A stretch of 31,867 nucleotides of DNA from Methanosalsum sp. (GTDB lineage: Archaea > Halobacteriota > Methanosarcinia > Methanosarcinales > Methanosarcinaceae), in the NCBI GenBank assembly GCA_007127385.1, contig SKZM01000148.1:1-31867 (forward strand), written 5' to 3'. Below, piece by piece: positions 1 to 7,957 of the stretch. The notes under the pieces are model-generated. The model searched no databases, was not told where the DNA came from, and was given only the letters and a program-made list of their open reading frames with translations. The position numbers were made by a program, and so were the translations under genes. Each line of letters opens with the position of its first letter. Within the stretch, counting starts at the first letter, position 1.

Positions 1-501
1 GAATCAGATGTAATCAAACATGTACATTCGATGACAGATGTAACAAACGGTGGTATAAGGGGCGATGCAAAAGAGATATGTAAAACCGCAGGTATTGGCA
101 TGGAATTTAATGAAGCGTCTATAAGGCCACTGGTAAATCCAAGAGTATTTGAGATGCTGGATTTACTTGACATTGATTATCTGGGTGTTTCACTGGATTC
201 TCTTCTGATCACAGTACCGCAGGAATATGCAGATGAGGTCATTGGTGTGGTTCAAAGCTCAGGTGTTGCAATTGATGTCATCGGAAAAGTGGTTAAGGGA
301 CATGGAGCAAAGATAAAGGTTGGAGATGAACTTAGAGATTTTTCACCGTCCTTCAGGGAATCTGCATATACTCCCATAAAGAAAATGATAGGTGAGGATA
401 ATCCCCGTGATTTTGATGAGATGAAAAAAGCAATTGACATAGCTGCAGAGAAGGCTATTGAGAAAAAAAGAAAGGTCATAGAGATTCTGGATAAAAAATA
501 A
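1..501 (+). CDS. PurM/HypE-like (AIR synthase-related) protein, C-terminal part
   Basis: This is the 3' end of a gene whose reading frame is open to the first base, so the N-terminal half lies outside the window. The visible protein begins ESDVIKHVHSMTDVTNGGI. The segment MTDVTNGGIRGDA resembles the conserved D-x-T-x-GG motif at the start of the C-terminal domain of PurM, HypE and SelD type ATP-binding proteins. The rest fits the alpha/beta C-terminal AIR-synthase fold (SLLITVP, then a GxV-type strand) and ends in a lysine-rich helix. Members bind ATP and activate a carbonyl, carboxyl or similar group. Which of the archaeal AIR-synthase-related paralogues this is cannot be told from half the protein. 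The Met at base 31 lies inside the motif and is not the start. A DNA window upstream would settle the identity. Confidence 0.72.
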   Translation, partial: ESDVIKHVHSMTDVTNGGIRGDAKEICKTAGIGMEFNEASIRPLVNPRVFEMLDLLDIDYLGVSLDSLLITVPQEYADEVIGVVQSSGVAIDVIGKVVKGHGAKIKVGDELRDFSPSFRESAYTPIKKMIGEDNPRDFDEMKKAIDIAAEKAIEKKRKVIEILDKK

Positions 502-520
502 GTATATTTAATTTTCTGTA

Positions 521-1834
521 TCAATCAGGGTTTACGGTTTCAGTCTCATCACCTTTCTTTTTTACAATAAGTAAAGGACCATCTTTTTTAACAATCTCCA
601 CCTTTTCCCCCTTTTCAATTGTTCCATCCTGTGTACGTGCTTTCCAGTATTCTCCGTGATATTTTACATAGCCCTCTGGAGTGGTTGTTATTGTGTCACT
701 TGCCTCGGCTGTATCCCCAATCATCTCTCCTATAACCGGCTTTCTTTTTCTCACATCAAGCACCTTGTAGATTGCGATCACTGTAAAAAATATTACAACC
801 ACACTTGGTATTACTACTGCAATGATCATATTTATCTGAAATTCGGCAGGAACAAAAAAGTCAGGATAATTCATTGGTATCAACAGAACACTTCCTATAA
901 TTACACATAACACTCCGGCAAATCCAAATACTCCAAATCCAGGTTCCTGTAATTCCAGGATCAACAGCCCGGCACCTACAAGCACCAGGAATACTGCTGC
1001 AATGTTCACATCAAATCCCGTACCAATAAGGCCCAGTGTGATAGCAATTACACCAAATATCTCAGGACCGTATCCGGGATTGGAAATTCCGAAAATAATT
1101 CCGTAGATTCCAAGAAGCAGAAGAAGGGATGATACAAGTGGATTTGATATGATATTCATAAACATAAGCTGGAGAGATGGCTGATAGGTTTCAGTTTCTG
1201 CACCTGCAGTCCTGAGTTCATGTCCCTTGACAGATATACCATCGATCTGCATTAGCAGATCGTCTATGTCAGTTGCTACATACTCTATAATTCCCACTTC
1301 AAGTGCCTGCTCTGCGTTAAGGTTCAGGTTTATGGTAATGAACTCTTCTGCGATGGTCTCATTTCTATCATGCATTCTTGCCTTTTCACGTGCAAAGGCA
1401 ACAAGGGCATTGATGATCTTTGGATCATCTACAGGCTGCGAGAGCTGTACTGGCTGGGCAGAACCTATTATCGTATGGGGTGCCATTGCAGCAATATCAG
1501 TGCTGATAAGTATCAATGTACCTGCAGACCATGCCTTTGCTCCAGGAGGATGGACATAACCAATTACCGGTACATCTGTATTTTCTATCAGTTCTATGAT
1601 TTTAAATGTTTCATCAAGCCCGCCACCGGGGGTATCCAGCCTGATTATCAGTGCCTCAAAATTTTCAGTTTCGGCCTTATGTATTGCATCTTCCACTATA
1701 TTATCTGATGCAGGGGTGATGACATCCGATATATCCAGTACAAGCACCCTGTTGTTATCATCTGCTGTAGCAGGTGTCAGGATAAAAACCAGAAAAAGGA
1801 ATATGAGTAGAAGGTACAATTTGCTGTGTTTCAT
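521..1834 (-). CDS. nfeD: NfeD-family membrane serine protease (stomatin partner)
   Basis: 437-residue long-form NfeD protein. It has a signal peptide or first membrane helix (about 5-24), a ClpP-like periplasmic-side protease domain (about 28-205), a cluster of membrane helices (about 232-356), and a C-terminal NfeD OB-fold domain (about 365-430) ending in a basic strand region. Aligned from memory with Pyrococcus PH1510, the catalytic serine is Ser103 in KAWSAGT and the lysine is Lys139 in DDPKIIN, so the Ser-Lys dyad looks intact. The family cleaves the hydrophobic C-terminal region of its partner stomatin, and the stomatin gene lies immediately upstream (11-bp gap, same strand). The two form an operon with stomatin first. 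A short CAGGGA stands two bases before the ATG, close for a ribosome site, which suggests translational coupling. Function at the membrane is inferred to be stomatin turnover. Confidence 0.9.
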   Translation of the reverse strand: MKHSKLYLLLIFLFLVFILTPATADDNNRVLVLDISDVITPASDNIVEDAIHKAETENFEALIIRLDTPGGGLDETFKIIELIENTDVPVIGYVHPPGAKAWSAGTLILISTDIAAMAPHTIIGSAQPVQLSQPVDDPKIINALVAFAREKARMHDRNETIAEEFITINLNLNAEQALEVGIIEYVATDIDDLLMQIDGISVKGHELRTAGAETETYQPSLQLMFMNIISNPLVSSLLLLLGIYGIIFGISNPGYGPEIFGVIAITLGLIGTGFDVNIAAVFLVLVGAGLLILELQEPGFGVFGFAGVLCVIIGSVLLIPMNYPDFFVPAEFQINMIIAVVIPSVVVIFFTVIAIYKVLDVRKRKPVIGEMIGDTAEASDTITTTPEGYVKYHGEYWKARTQDGTIEKGEKVEIVKKDGPLLIVKKKGDETETVNPD

Positions 1835-1845
1835 ATTCCCTGTGA

Positions 1846-2628
1846 TTATTTTTTGCTGCCGGTCTTTAGTCTTTTCTGAGCAACAGCCTCTGATATGCCC
1901 GCAATCTCTCCTGCACTGGTAGTGCTGGTAATTATTATCAGATTCTGCTCCCTTGCAACTTCTGCTATTGTCTGCAGTTCACGAAGCTTGATACCAACAG
2001 GCATATCCTGATAGAGCATTGCAGCATCCTTCATCTTTTCAGCTGCCATGTATTCTCCTTCAGAGAGAATTATTCTGGAACGTTTTTCACGTTCTGCTTC
2101 AGCCTGCTTTGCAATTGCTCTGTGCATGGATGTTGGTAGATTCACATCCCTGATGGTTACAGAAGTTACTTTTATGCCCCATGGATCTGTTGAAGCATCC
2201 AGCGTTGCCTGAATATCTTTATTGATCTCCTCTCTTTGAGAAAGGACATCATCAAGCTCGATTCTTCCCATAACATCTCTTAGTGATGTTTGAGAGAGCA
2301 TTGCAGTCGCATACTTATAATCCTCCACAGCAGTTACAGCTGCTCCCGGCTCCACAACCTTGTAGTATACAATAGCATCTACATCAACAGTCACATTATC
2401 CTTTGTGATCACATTCTGCTTTGGAACATCAATTGTTACAACTCTAAGATCAATCTTAACTGTTTTATCTATAATTGGAATTATAAAGAACAGGCCCGGA
2501 CCTTTAACTCCTTCAAATCTTCCTAACCTGAATATAACGACTCTTTCATATTCATTTACAATCTTGATACTCTGTGATAGAATAATCAAAACAATAATCA
2601 ATGTGGGTACTATAAATTCGCTGACCAT
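1846..2628 (-). CDS. Stomatin/prohibitin-like SPFH-domain membrane protein
   Basis: 260-residue SPFH protein with one N-terminal membrane helix (about 4-22, IVPTLIIVLIIL) followed by the band-7 domain (YERVVIFRLGRF; GPGLFFIIP; VDAIVYYKV). A charged helical stretch rich in Ala/Glu (KQAEAEREKRSRI) typical of oligomerising stomatins comes next, and then a short hydrophobic C-terminal segment (LIIITSTTS) of the kind cut by the partner protease. I place the start at the ATG at 2628 because AGGTGA lies five bases before it. The in-frame GTG at 2637 overlaps that ribosome site and would only add MNH. Stomatins form membrane rings that organise microdomains. The downstream nfeD gene strongly supports the stomatin-protease pair seen in many prokaryotes. 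Confidence 0.93.
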   Translation of the reverse strand: MVSEFIVPTLIIVLIILSQSIKIVNEYERVVIFRLGRFEGVKGPGLFFIIPIIDKTVKIDLRVVTIDVPKQNVITKDNVTVDVDAIVYYKVVEPGAAVTAVEDYKYATAMLSQTSLRDVMGRIELDDVLSQREEINKDIQATLDASTDPWGIKVTSVTIRDVNLPTSMHRAIAKQAEAEREKRSRIILSEGEYMAAEKMKDAAMLYQDMPVGIKLRELQTIAEVAREQNLIIITSTTSAGEIAGISEAVAQKRLKTGSKK

Positions 2629-2685
2629 ATGGTTCACCTGTTAAGAAACTGTTTATAAGATCTGGAAACAAATTTGTTATTTAAT

Positions 2686-2695
2686 GTTTATAAAG
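2686..2695 (-). promoter_or_regulatory. Likely TATA box of the stomatin-nfeD operon
   Basis: Read on the minus strand the site is CTTTATAAAC followed by an AT-rich stretch. Transcription would start about 25 bases further on, giving a leader of roughly 35 bases before the ATG at 2628. A second copy of TTATAAAC lies 35 bases closer to the gene (about 2651-2658) and is too close to serve a leadered transcript with the visible ribosome site. Assignment rests on sequence and distance only. Confidence 0.4.
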
Positions 2696-2848
2696 TTGCA
2701 GGTCTGAATAAATATGATCCTATCTGAAGGGATATATTATAATTTTGAAAGTAATTCCAGACCCACCAATGAAAATATTACTCATTCATTCTTATTAAAT
2801 TGATTGATAAAAATAACAGAAAAAGGTAGTTATGTTGATGTGGCTGGA

Positions 2849-2855
2849 TTTATAA
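2849..2855 (+). promoter_or_regulatory. Likely TATA box of the DHH phosphoesterase gene
   Basis: TTTATAA at this position is followed by a leader of about 35 bases with GAAGGAT four bases before the ATG at 2914. The remaining DNA between the two divergent genes (2638-2913) holds no reading frame I would trust. Confidence 0.4.
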
Positions 2856-2913
2856 GGGATAAGGTCTCTATACCAGAAAATAAATCATAGATAAATGACT
2901 ATCGAAGGATAAA

Positions 2914-5040
2914 ATGAAAGATAAGTGTAAAATGTGTGAAGGGCAGGGTTTTAAAGTATTATCTAAAGAAAAATGTCCTGAATGCAAGGGGTCTGGTAAA
3001 TCTAAATCAGTTGATCTCATGAAGCTGTCCCAGAAGGATCTGGACACTTTTTTAAAGGAAGGATCTGTATGTGGAAAATGTGAGGGTACCGGAGAGGTAG
3101 AGGCCAAGCTGAAATGTGAATCCTGCAATGGAGAGGGATTTTTCTATTTCTGTGACAGGTGTGAAAAACCGATTGAAAAACCTTCTGAGGACATGGAAAT
3201 ATGTGATAATTGCAGAAAGAAGGAGGCTGTGCATCTTCTGGATGATTCCTGTACTCTTGATGAGGTGGAGGTTGGAAAGCTCTACCATGGTACAGTAAAC
3301 AGTCTGGCACCGTTTGGTGCTTTCGTGGATCTGAACTCAAGGGTAAGGGGCCTTGTGCATACCAGCAACATCTCACAGCCACTAGAGGAAAGAGATGAGG
3401 TCATTGTATTTGTAAAGGAAATAAAACATAATGGCAATATGGACATGGTACCACGAAAAATTGAGTCATATCAGACGGTGGAAGTGGAAAAGGAACTTCC
3501 TCTGGTAACAGCGTCTGATCTTTCGGATTATGTGGGACGGTTTGTGAGAGTTGAAGGGGAGATAATTCAGGTAAAACAGACTGCAGGACCTACTATATTC
3601 ACAGTTTCTGATGAATCCGGCCTGATCTCGGGTGCTGCCTTTGTCCGGGCAGGTGAGAGGGCATATCCTCATATCGACTCTGATATGATCGTGACCATGA
3701 CTGGAGAGGTTACTGCCAGAGGAGATGATCTGCAGGTCGAGGTAATGAGCATGAAAAGGCTTGCAGGTGAGATGGAGAAGGCAGTATGGGAGAGGATAGA
3801 AAGTGCCATTGATAAAAGAGCCGCTCCCTCTGAGATAGAATTTCTGGTAAAGAGTGATATTCTGGAAAACCTGCTTCCTTCCATGAAAGATGTTGCAAGG
3901 ATCATCAAGAAGGCAGTAATAAAATCCAGGCCGATAATCCTGAGACATCATGCAGATGCAGATGGAATGACTGCAGCTCTTGCCATAGAGAAGGCCATTC
4001 TTCCTCTTATAAGGGAGGTCGGAGGCCAGGATGCGGAATACTTTTTCTATAAACGCTCACCTTCAAAGGCCCCCTTCTATGAGCTTCTGGATGTTATACG
4101 GGATATTTCGTTTGCACTGGAAGATGCAAGCCGCCACGGCCAGAAAATGCCGCTGGTGATCCTTGTGGACAATGGTTCAACAGAAGAGGATGTGCCTGCA
4201 ATGAAACAGGCTATGATCTATGACATTGATATGGTGGTGGTTGATCATCATCATCCGGATGAAATTGTGGATCAGTATCTGCTGGCCCATGTAAATCCCG
4301 CCCACGTGGGAGGGGACTTCGGGGTGACTACAGGTATGCTGTGTACCGAGATTGCAAGGATGATCAACCCTTCAGTTGTAAATGAGATAAAACACCTGCC
4401 TGCTATTTCTGCAGTGGGTGATCGTTCAACTGCTCCTGAAGCTGAAAAATATATTGATCTTGTATCTGAAAAATACTCACTGGACAGATTAGGTGATATA
4501 GCTCTTGCTCTTGATTTTTCTGCATTCTGGCTGAAGTTCAGCAGTGGTAAGGGAATTGTGGATGATATTACAAACTTTGGAAGTGAGAAACGTCATAACA
4601 GGATCGTATCTCTGCTCTGTGAGCAGGCAAATGAAATGATATCCGAACAGATGGAGGCCTGTATTCCAAACGTCAAGTCCAGAAAACTCCCAAACGGAGC
4701 TATGCTCAATGTTCTGGATGTGGAGAATTATGCTCACAAGTTTACTTTCCCTCCGCCTGGAAAAACTTCAGGAGAGGTTCATGACCGGCTGATCCGCAAG
4801 TTTGGTGATATTCCCACTATTACGATAGGATATGGTCCAGACTTTGCGGTCATAAGATCAAAAAAAGTGAAGATGAACATTCCCCGTCTTGTAAGGGAAC
4901 TTCATCAGGAAGTGGCGGGAGCCGGTGTCAGTGGCGGTGGCCACCTTGTGGTCGGTAGTATTAAATTTGTGGAAGGCAAACGTACAGAGGTTCTTGCAAG
5001 TCTTGCCCAGAAACTTGGTGAAACAGAGGTTGAGGATTGA
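2914..5040 (+). CDS. DHH/DHHA1 phosphoesterase with zinc-finger, S1 and OB domains (RecJ-like)
   Basis: 708-residue protein of five modules. Residues 5-101 hold repeated CxxC(xGxG) elements like a DnaJ zinc finger (CKMCEGQG, CPECKGSG, CGKCEGTG, CESCNGEG) plus a further CxxC pair. Residues 118-182 are an S1 RNA-binding domain (GTVNSLAPFGAFVDL). Residues 195-285 are an OB-fold domain. Residues about 340-520 are the DHH catalytic domain with HHADADG (345-351), LVDNGS (417-422) and VVDHHHPDE (442-450). The C-terminal DHHA1 domain contains GGGH (674-677). DHH proteins are metal-dependent phosphoesterases, and RecJ-like members are single-strand nucleases. The S1 and OB domains suggest an RNA or single-stranded DNA substrate. 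All expected metal-binding motifs are visible, so the enzyme should be active. Whether it acts as a replication-associated nuclease, an RNA exonuclease or an oligonucleotide or cyclic dinucleotide phosphodiesterase is not decided by sequence. The start has GAAGGAT upstream. Confidence 0.88.
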   Translation: MKDKCKMCEGQGFKVLSKEKCPECKGSGKSKSVDLMKLSQKDLDTFLKEGSVCGKCEGTGEVEAKLKCESCNGEGFFYFCDRCEKPIEKPSEDMEICDNCRKKEAVHLLDDSCTLDEVEVGKLYHGTVNSLAPFGAFVDLNSRVRGLVHTSNISQPLEERDEVIVFVKEIKHNGNMDMVPRKIESYQTVEVEKELPLVTASDLSDYVGRFVRVEGEIIQVKQTAGPTIFTVSDESGLISGAAFVRAGERAYPHIDSDMIVTMTGEVTARGDDLQVEVMSMKRLAGEMEKAVWERIESAIDKRAAPSEIEFLVKSDILENLLPSMKDVARIIKKAVIKSRPIILRHHADADGMTAALAIEKAILPLIREVGGQDAEYFFYKRSPSKAPFYELLDVIRDISFALEDASRHGQKMPLVILVDNGSTEEDVPAMKQAMIYDIDMVVVDHHHPDEIVDQYLLAHVNPAHVGGDFGVTTGMLCTEIARMINPSVVNEIKHLPAISAVGDRSTAPEAEKYIDLVSEKYSLDRLGDIALALDFSAFWLKFSSGKGIVDDITNFGSEKRHNRIVSLLCEQANEMISEQMEACIPNVKSRKLPNGAMLNVLDVENYAHKFTFPPPGKTSGEVHDRLIRKFGDIPTITIGYGPDFAVIRSKKVKMNIPRLVRELHQEVAGAGVSGGGHLVVGSIKFVEGKRTEVLASLAQKLGETEVED

Positions 5041-5074
5041 TCTTTCAACTTCTGCTGTGATTATTTTTGATAAC

Positions 5075-5686
5075 TCAATCCATTCTCATAATCCGTATCA
5101 TGGCCCTTACCGGTACGCCAGATATCGTCTCTGCTCCTTTTTTATCTATAATAACTGCGGCACCTATTGGAATTGCTCCAAATTCCCTGATCTGCTTTAT
5201 CACCTGGGAAATAGTTGATCCTGAAGTTATTACATCGTCAACAATAATACATTTCTTCCCATCCACATTTCCAAAATTTCTGCTGATGATCCCGCCCGGG
5301 TGGGTGTTATCCACTCTCTGACCCAGAACATGGAACAGTGCAAACTCTGTTCCCAGTTCATCTGCCATCAGGCTTGCAATGGGCACTCCACTTGATGTGG
5401 TACCAACGATTGTATCTATTTCTTCATCCGTCTGTACCAGCAGGTCAAGGACCATATCTGACAGGACCCTGGAAATATAACGCAGGCGGAAGGAACTCTT
5501 CCCGATACTGCTCCAGTCAACAGAAATATCCTTTGGGGCCTGTATTTCCTCTCCTCTCCTGGCTCGTGATAATAGCCAGGTTGTAGTCTCCCTTGAGACA
5601 TTAAGTTCATCTGCGATCTGGCCTGTGACAAGTCCTTTTGACTGTAGTTCAACGGCTTTATTGATCAAATCCTCAATATTTCTCAT
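5075..5686 (-). CDS. gfcR: GfcR-like transcriptional regulator with phosphoribosyltransferase domain
   Basis: 203-residue protein. Residues 1-45 form a helix-turn-helix ([20 protein letters not shown]), and residues about 55-200 form a type I phosphoribosyltransferase domain with the PRPP-binding signature [13 protein letters not shown] (146-158). Such proteins are often annotated as orotate phosphoribosyltransferase-like. In haloarchaea the family member GfcR is a transcriptional regulator of sugar metabolism, so the PRPP site is thought to be a ligand sensor. In this methanogen context I expect a regulator sensing PRPP or a nucleotide, not PyrE activity. The ATG follows AAGGGG at seven bases. 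It is the last gene of a minus-strand run after nob1 (73-bp gap), and it converges with the DHH gene with 34 bp between their ends. Confidence 0.87.
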   Translation of the reverse strand: MRNIEDLINKAVELQSKGLVTGQIADELNVSRETTTWLLSRARRGEEIQAPKDISVDWSSIGKSSFRLRYISRVLSDMVLDLLVQTDEEIDTIVGTTSSGVPIASLMADELGTEFALFHVLGQRVDNTHPGGIISRNFGNVDGKKCIIVDDVITSGSTISQVIKQIREFGAIPIGAAVIIDKKGAETISGVPVRAMIRIMRMD

Positions 5687-5759
5687 ATATTATCCCCTTC
5701 CTGTAATGCCTTCACCTGAAGATAATTTGTAATACTTATATATTGCTCTTTCCTGCTGT

Positions 5760-6248
5760 TTATATCTTTCTTTTTCGCACCTTTTTAAGAGCTGAGCCAC
5801 AGACCGGACATATATCGCCTCTATCAAATCTCTTTTTGCATCCAGTACATTTTTTACCCCAGACCAGTACGTCACCTATCTTTTTCTGGGATACAGGTTT
5901 CACATTTATTTTCAACAATACTGCAACGTTCTGGACTGCATAATCATCACTAAACAGGACAGAGCTATCTTTATATTCCAGTGCCTTTGCCAGTATATCC
6001 ACATCTGTTTGAGAAAGTTCCTCTATATCATTGCTGTATCTGGCAACTTTTAGTACTTCCCTGACCAGTCCAGGATCCGGTGACTCTACTCTGGCTCCCT
6101 CCTCAGCAGCAAGCTGGAATCGCATATTTGCCTGACTGCTTTTTAGCTCATCTATCACAGAGGGCACAGTGATCAGGCTTTTGCTGTTTATATCCTTTCC
6201 CATTATAAATACTGCAGAATCTGCAACAATATGTTCCATAACTATCAT
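5760..6248 (-). CDS. nob1: Nob1 endoribonuclease (PIN domain plus zinc ribbon)
   Basis: 162-residue protein starting MIVMEHIVADSAVF. The N-terminal PIN domain shows acidic residues expected at the metal site: Asp10 (VADSAVF), Glu34 (VIDEL), Asp82/Asp84 (TDVD) and Asp101/Asp102 (FSDDY). A zinc ribbon follows with CxxC pairs at 134/137 and 147/150, then a very basic tail. Archaeal Nob1 cuts the 3' end of pre-16S rRNA during small-subunit maturation, and all catalytic positions appear present. The start is fixed by AAAGGAG five bases before the ATG at 6248, which also overlaps the stop of the upstream membrane-protein gene by four bases (ATGA), so the two are translationally coupled. A longer frame beginning at 6269 would overlap that gene and has no ribosome site. 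Confidence 0.92.
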   Translation of the reverse strand: MIVMEHIVADSAVFIMGKDINSKSLITVPSVIDELKSSQANMRFQLAAEEGARVESPDPGLVREVLKVARYSNDIEELSQTDVDILAKALEYKDSSVLFSDDYAVQNVAVLLKINVKPVSQKKIGDVLVWGKKCTGCKKRFDRGDICPVCGSALKKVRKRKI

Positions 6249-6547
6249 CCAAGCTCCTTTATAAGCCATCCCCAGTATTTAATAGTGGTCAACAGTGCAA
6301 TGGTCATGCCAATGGCCATAAGAAGATTCGAAATCAGAATAGCCAGATCAGCTCCGATCCCTGCAATTGGATAGAGCAGCATATTAAGGATTCCTGATAT
6401 CAGGAATAATATTGATGCATAATAGGCATAGTAATAGGGTTTTAGACGCATTGCCTCTCCCAGCCTTCTGCTCAGGCCTGCCATTATGTATATCACGCCG
6501 GCAAACGATATTACTGCAATAATCCATGCATAATAGGGTGGCTGAAT
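6245..6547 (-). CDS. Small three-helix membrane protein with atypical start (unknown function)
   Basis: I do not recognise the family. The frame is open from 6565 (a stop lies at 6566-6568) to the stop at 6245. A GTG at 6496 would cut through the first membrane helix, because the upstream codons encode PPYYAWIIAVISFAGVIYIM. No ATG, GTG or TTG is available ahead of that helix. The only reasonable initiator is ATT at 6547, one base after the stop of the preceding gene and nine bases after a GGGGG tract. That gives about 100 residues with helices near 7-24, 40-62 and 66-92 and basic loops (SRRLGEAMRLK). The topology and the Y-A-W element resemble the gene just upstream, so the two may be tandem paralogues. 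Alternatives are a +1 frameshift or a base error in the AAAAGGGGG run joining them into one protein of about 196 residues. It overlaps nob1 by ATGA. Confidence 0.6.
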   Translation of the reverse strand: MQPPYYAWIIAVISFAGVIYIMAGLSRRLGEAMRLKPYYYAYYASILFLISGILNMLLYPIAGIGADLAILISNLLMAIGMTIALLTTIKYWGWLIKELG

Positions 6548-6548
6548 A

Positions 6549-6833
6549 TTATCTTCCCCCTTTTGTCATCTGAAGTTGAAGTTTTATGGCAAGTAACAGT
6601 GATATGATCCCTGCTGCAGCCTCAACTATTTTTCCTGCAGCTATAGTAAACACAACTATCTGAAAGATTGCCAGCATCAGTATAAGAAAAGGGATCAAAA
6701 ACAGGAAATAATGTGTATCTATCCCAAACTTCTTCTGATAGAACAGGCTTATAGCCCCTCCAAAGGCTACAATGATGGCCCCTGCAAACCATGCATAGAT
6801 CTCAATGACTGTGGATATGGCTATGTAATCCAT
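6549..6833 (-). CDS. Small membrane protein, three helices (unknown function)
   Basis: 94 residues from the ATG at 6833 (MDYIAISTVIEIYAW). The frame continues upstream to an ATG at 6875, giving 108 residues, but those extra codons overlap a TATA-like ATATAAAG and look like leader. Predicted helices lie at about 10-28, 43-65 and 68-88, with a short hydrophilic loop (YQKKFGIDTHY) and the end LQMTKGGR. I know no family for it. It is the first gene of a minus-strand group ending with nob1 and gfcR. The arrangement of helices and the Y-A-W element near the start of helix one match the next gene, suggesting duplication. The 3' end contains AAAAGGGGG, which lies where the two frames meet. Confidence 0.6.
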   Translation of the reverse strand: MDYIAISTVIEIYAWFAGAIIVAFGGAISLFYQKKFGIDTHYFLFLIPFLILMLAIFQIVVFTIAAGKIVEAAAGIISLLLAIKLQLQMTKGGR

Positions 6834-7153
6834 TTTTGCTTTCAACCCCTTTATATCTGCCTGATATGTACACATTCTTCATCGGCACAGCTTTCATGTA
6901 CTGTTCTTTCAGATACTCGATTCACTGTCTGCTCACTAATATTTCACAGTTTCTCCCGAACTGCCTGCAGCAGCATGTTTGAGATTTGACCTCAAGTAAC
7001 GAATGTTTGCAAATATCCCAAACCCTCTGTTATATTGGTGTATACACGATGTTCAGTTTATGTGCTATGATTACATAAAGATATTTGAACCATTAAATAG
7101 ATTTTCTTTCTGCTATTTAATTAAGATCAATTATCTCTTATGGATATGATTTT
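6834..7153. other. Divergent intergenic region between the nob1 group and nadE
   Basis: About 320 bases with no convincing gene on either strand and no tRNA-like fold that I could find. The minus-strand promoter of the membrane protein-nob1 group should lie here. The plus-strand nadE promoter lies at its right end (see the inverted repeat at 7093-7120). A weak TTGAG/CTCAA repeat near 6979-6996 is too short to interpret. Confidence 0.5.
7093..7120 (+). promoter_or_regulatory. Inverted repeat over the nadE promoter
   Basis: Perfect eight-base arms TTAAATAG and CTATTTAA are separated by 12 bases, about two helical turns centre to centre (20 bp). The right arm merges with the only good TATA-like sequence (TATTTAATTAA), about 30-40 bases before the nadE ATG at 7154. 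A dimeric regulator bound here would cover the TATA box, so this is a plausible repressor operator. The high AT content lowers certainty. Confidence 0.4.
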
Positions 7154-7948
7154 ATGGATATGGAATTTACCAGAAACATGATTGTGGATTTTATCAGATC
7201 CAATATAGAAGATTCCGGACTGCGTGGTGCAGTGGTTGGAGTCAGTGGGGGTATAGATTCTGCACTTACCACTTATTTTACAGCTGAAGCCATTGGAAGT
7301 AAAAAGGTTCTTGGCATCCATATGCCTCAGATGGGTATTACACCTGCTGAGGATGTGCTGGATGCAGAAGAGATTGCAGACAGTACTGGTATTGAGTTCA
7401 AAGTGGTTGACATAAATCCCATACTTGATACATATATGGATTCAGTTAACAGGGAAGGTCAGAAAACGTCACCTCTTGTAGAAGGTAATCTGAAGGCAAG
7501 GATCAGGATGTCCATCCTCTATTATTATGCAAATATTCTGAATCGAATGGTGATTGGTACAGGCAACCGCACAGAACTGATGCTTGGATACTATACCAAG
7601 TATGGAGATGGCGGTGTTGATATTGAGCCAATTGGTGATCTGTACAAAACAGAGGTAAGACAACTTTCACATTTTATTGGTATACCTGAGAATATAGTAT
7701 CCAGGGTTCCGTCTGCAGGTCTATGGAAAGGTCAGACAGATGAAGAAGAACTTGGCCTATCCTATGAAATAATTGATCGGATTCTTGAGATGCTGGATAG
7801 GGGTTGCAGTGTGGATGATGTAAAGAAGACTCTGAACGTTTCAGATGAAAATATCGATTCAATAATTGGGCGAATTGATGCAAACAGGCACAAATTGCAA
7901 CCTCCAGGAATATGCCGGCTAAAAGATTCCAGAAGGCTAGATATTTGA
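7154..7948 (+). CDS. nadE: NAD+ synthetase, ammonia type
   Basis: 264-residue NadE converting nicotinate adenine dinucleotide, ATP and ammonia to NAD+. The ATP-pyrophosphatase loop SGGIDSA lies at 31-37. Other family blocks are GTGNRTELMLGYYTKYGDGG and the region VPSAGLWKGQTDEEELG that holds the deamido-NAD. There is no glutaminase domain, so free ammonia is the donor. The protein has the usual length for archaeal and short bacterial NadE. No ribosome site precedes the ATG at 7154 (or the alternative at 7160). With the TATA-like box at about 7114-7120 the transcript would have a leader of only about ten bases, so initiation is probably near-leaderless. The gene converges with tiaS, leaving nine bases between them. 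Confidence 0.95.
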   Translation: MDMEFTRNMIVDFIRSNIEDSGLRGAVVGVSGGIDSALTTYFTAEAIGSKKVLGIHMPQMGITPAEDVLDAEEIADSTGIEFKVVDINPILDTYMDSVNREGQKTSPLVEGNLKARIRMSILYYYANILNRMVIGTGNRTELMLGYYTKYGDGGVDIEPIGDLYKTEVRQLSHFIGIPENIVSRVPSAGLWKGQTDEEELGLSYEIIDRILEMLDRGCSVDDVKKTLNVSDENIDSIIGRIDANRHKLQPPGICRLKDSRRLDI

Positions 7949-7957
7949 TCTGGACAC

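Noticed and set aside
1227..1922. Several plus-strand frames opposite nfeD
   Set aside because: They mirror the coding strand of a well-supported protein and show no domain or ribosome site.
2701..2763. GGTCTG and CAGACC arms 51 bases apart in the stomatin-DHH gap, as a possible small RNA
   Set aside because: Arms are six bases, the interior is AT rich without further pairing, and no promoter or T run frames it.
5690..5875. Sixty-one-residue minus-strand frame before gfcR
   Set aside because: It overlaps the nob1 zinc-ribbon coding sequence in another frame and has no ribosome site.
6834..7153. Possible tRNA or small RNA gene in the largest gap
   Set aside because: No cloverleaf, no CCA-type end and no T-loop-like sequence could be found by eye.
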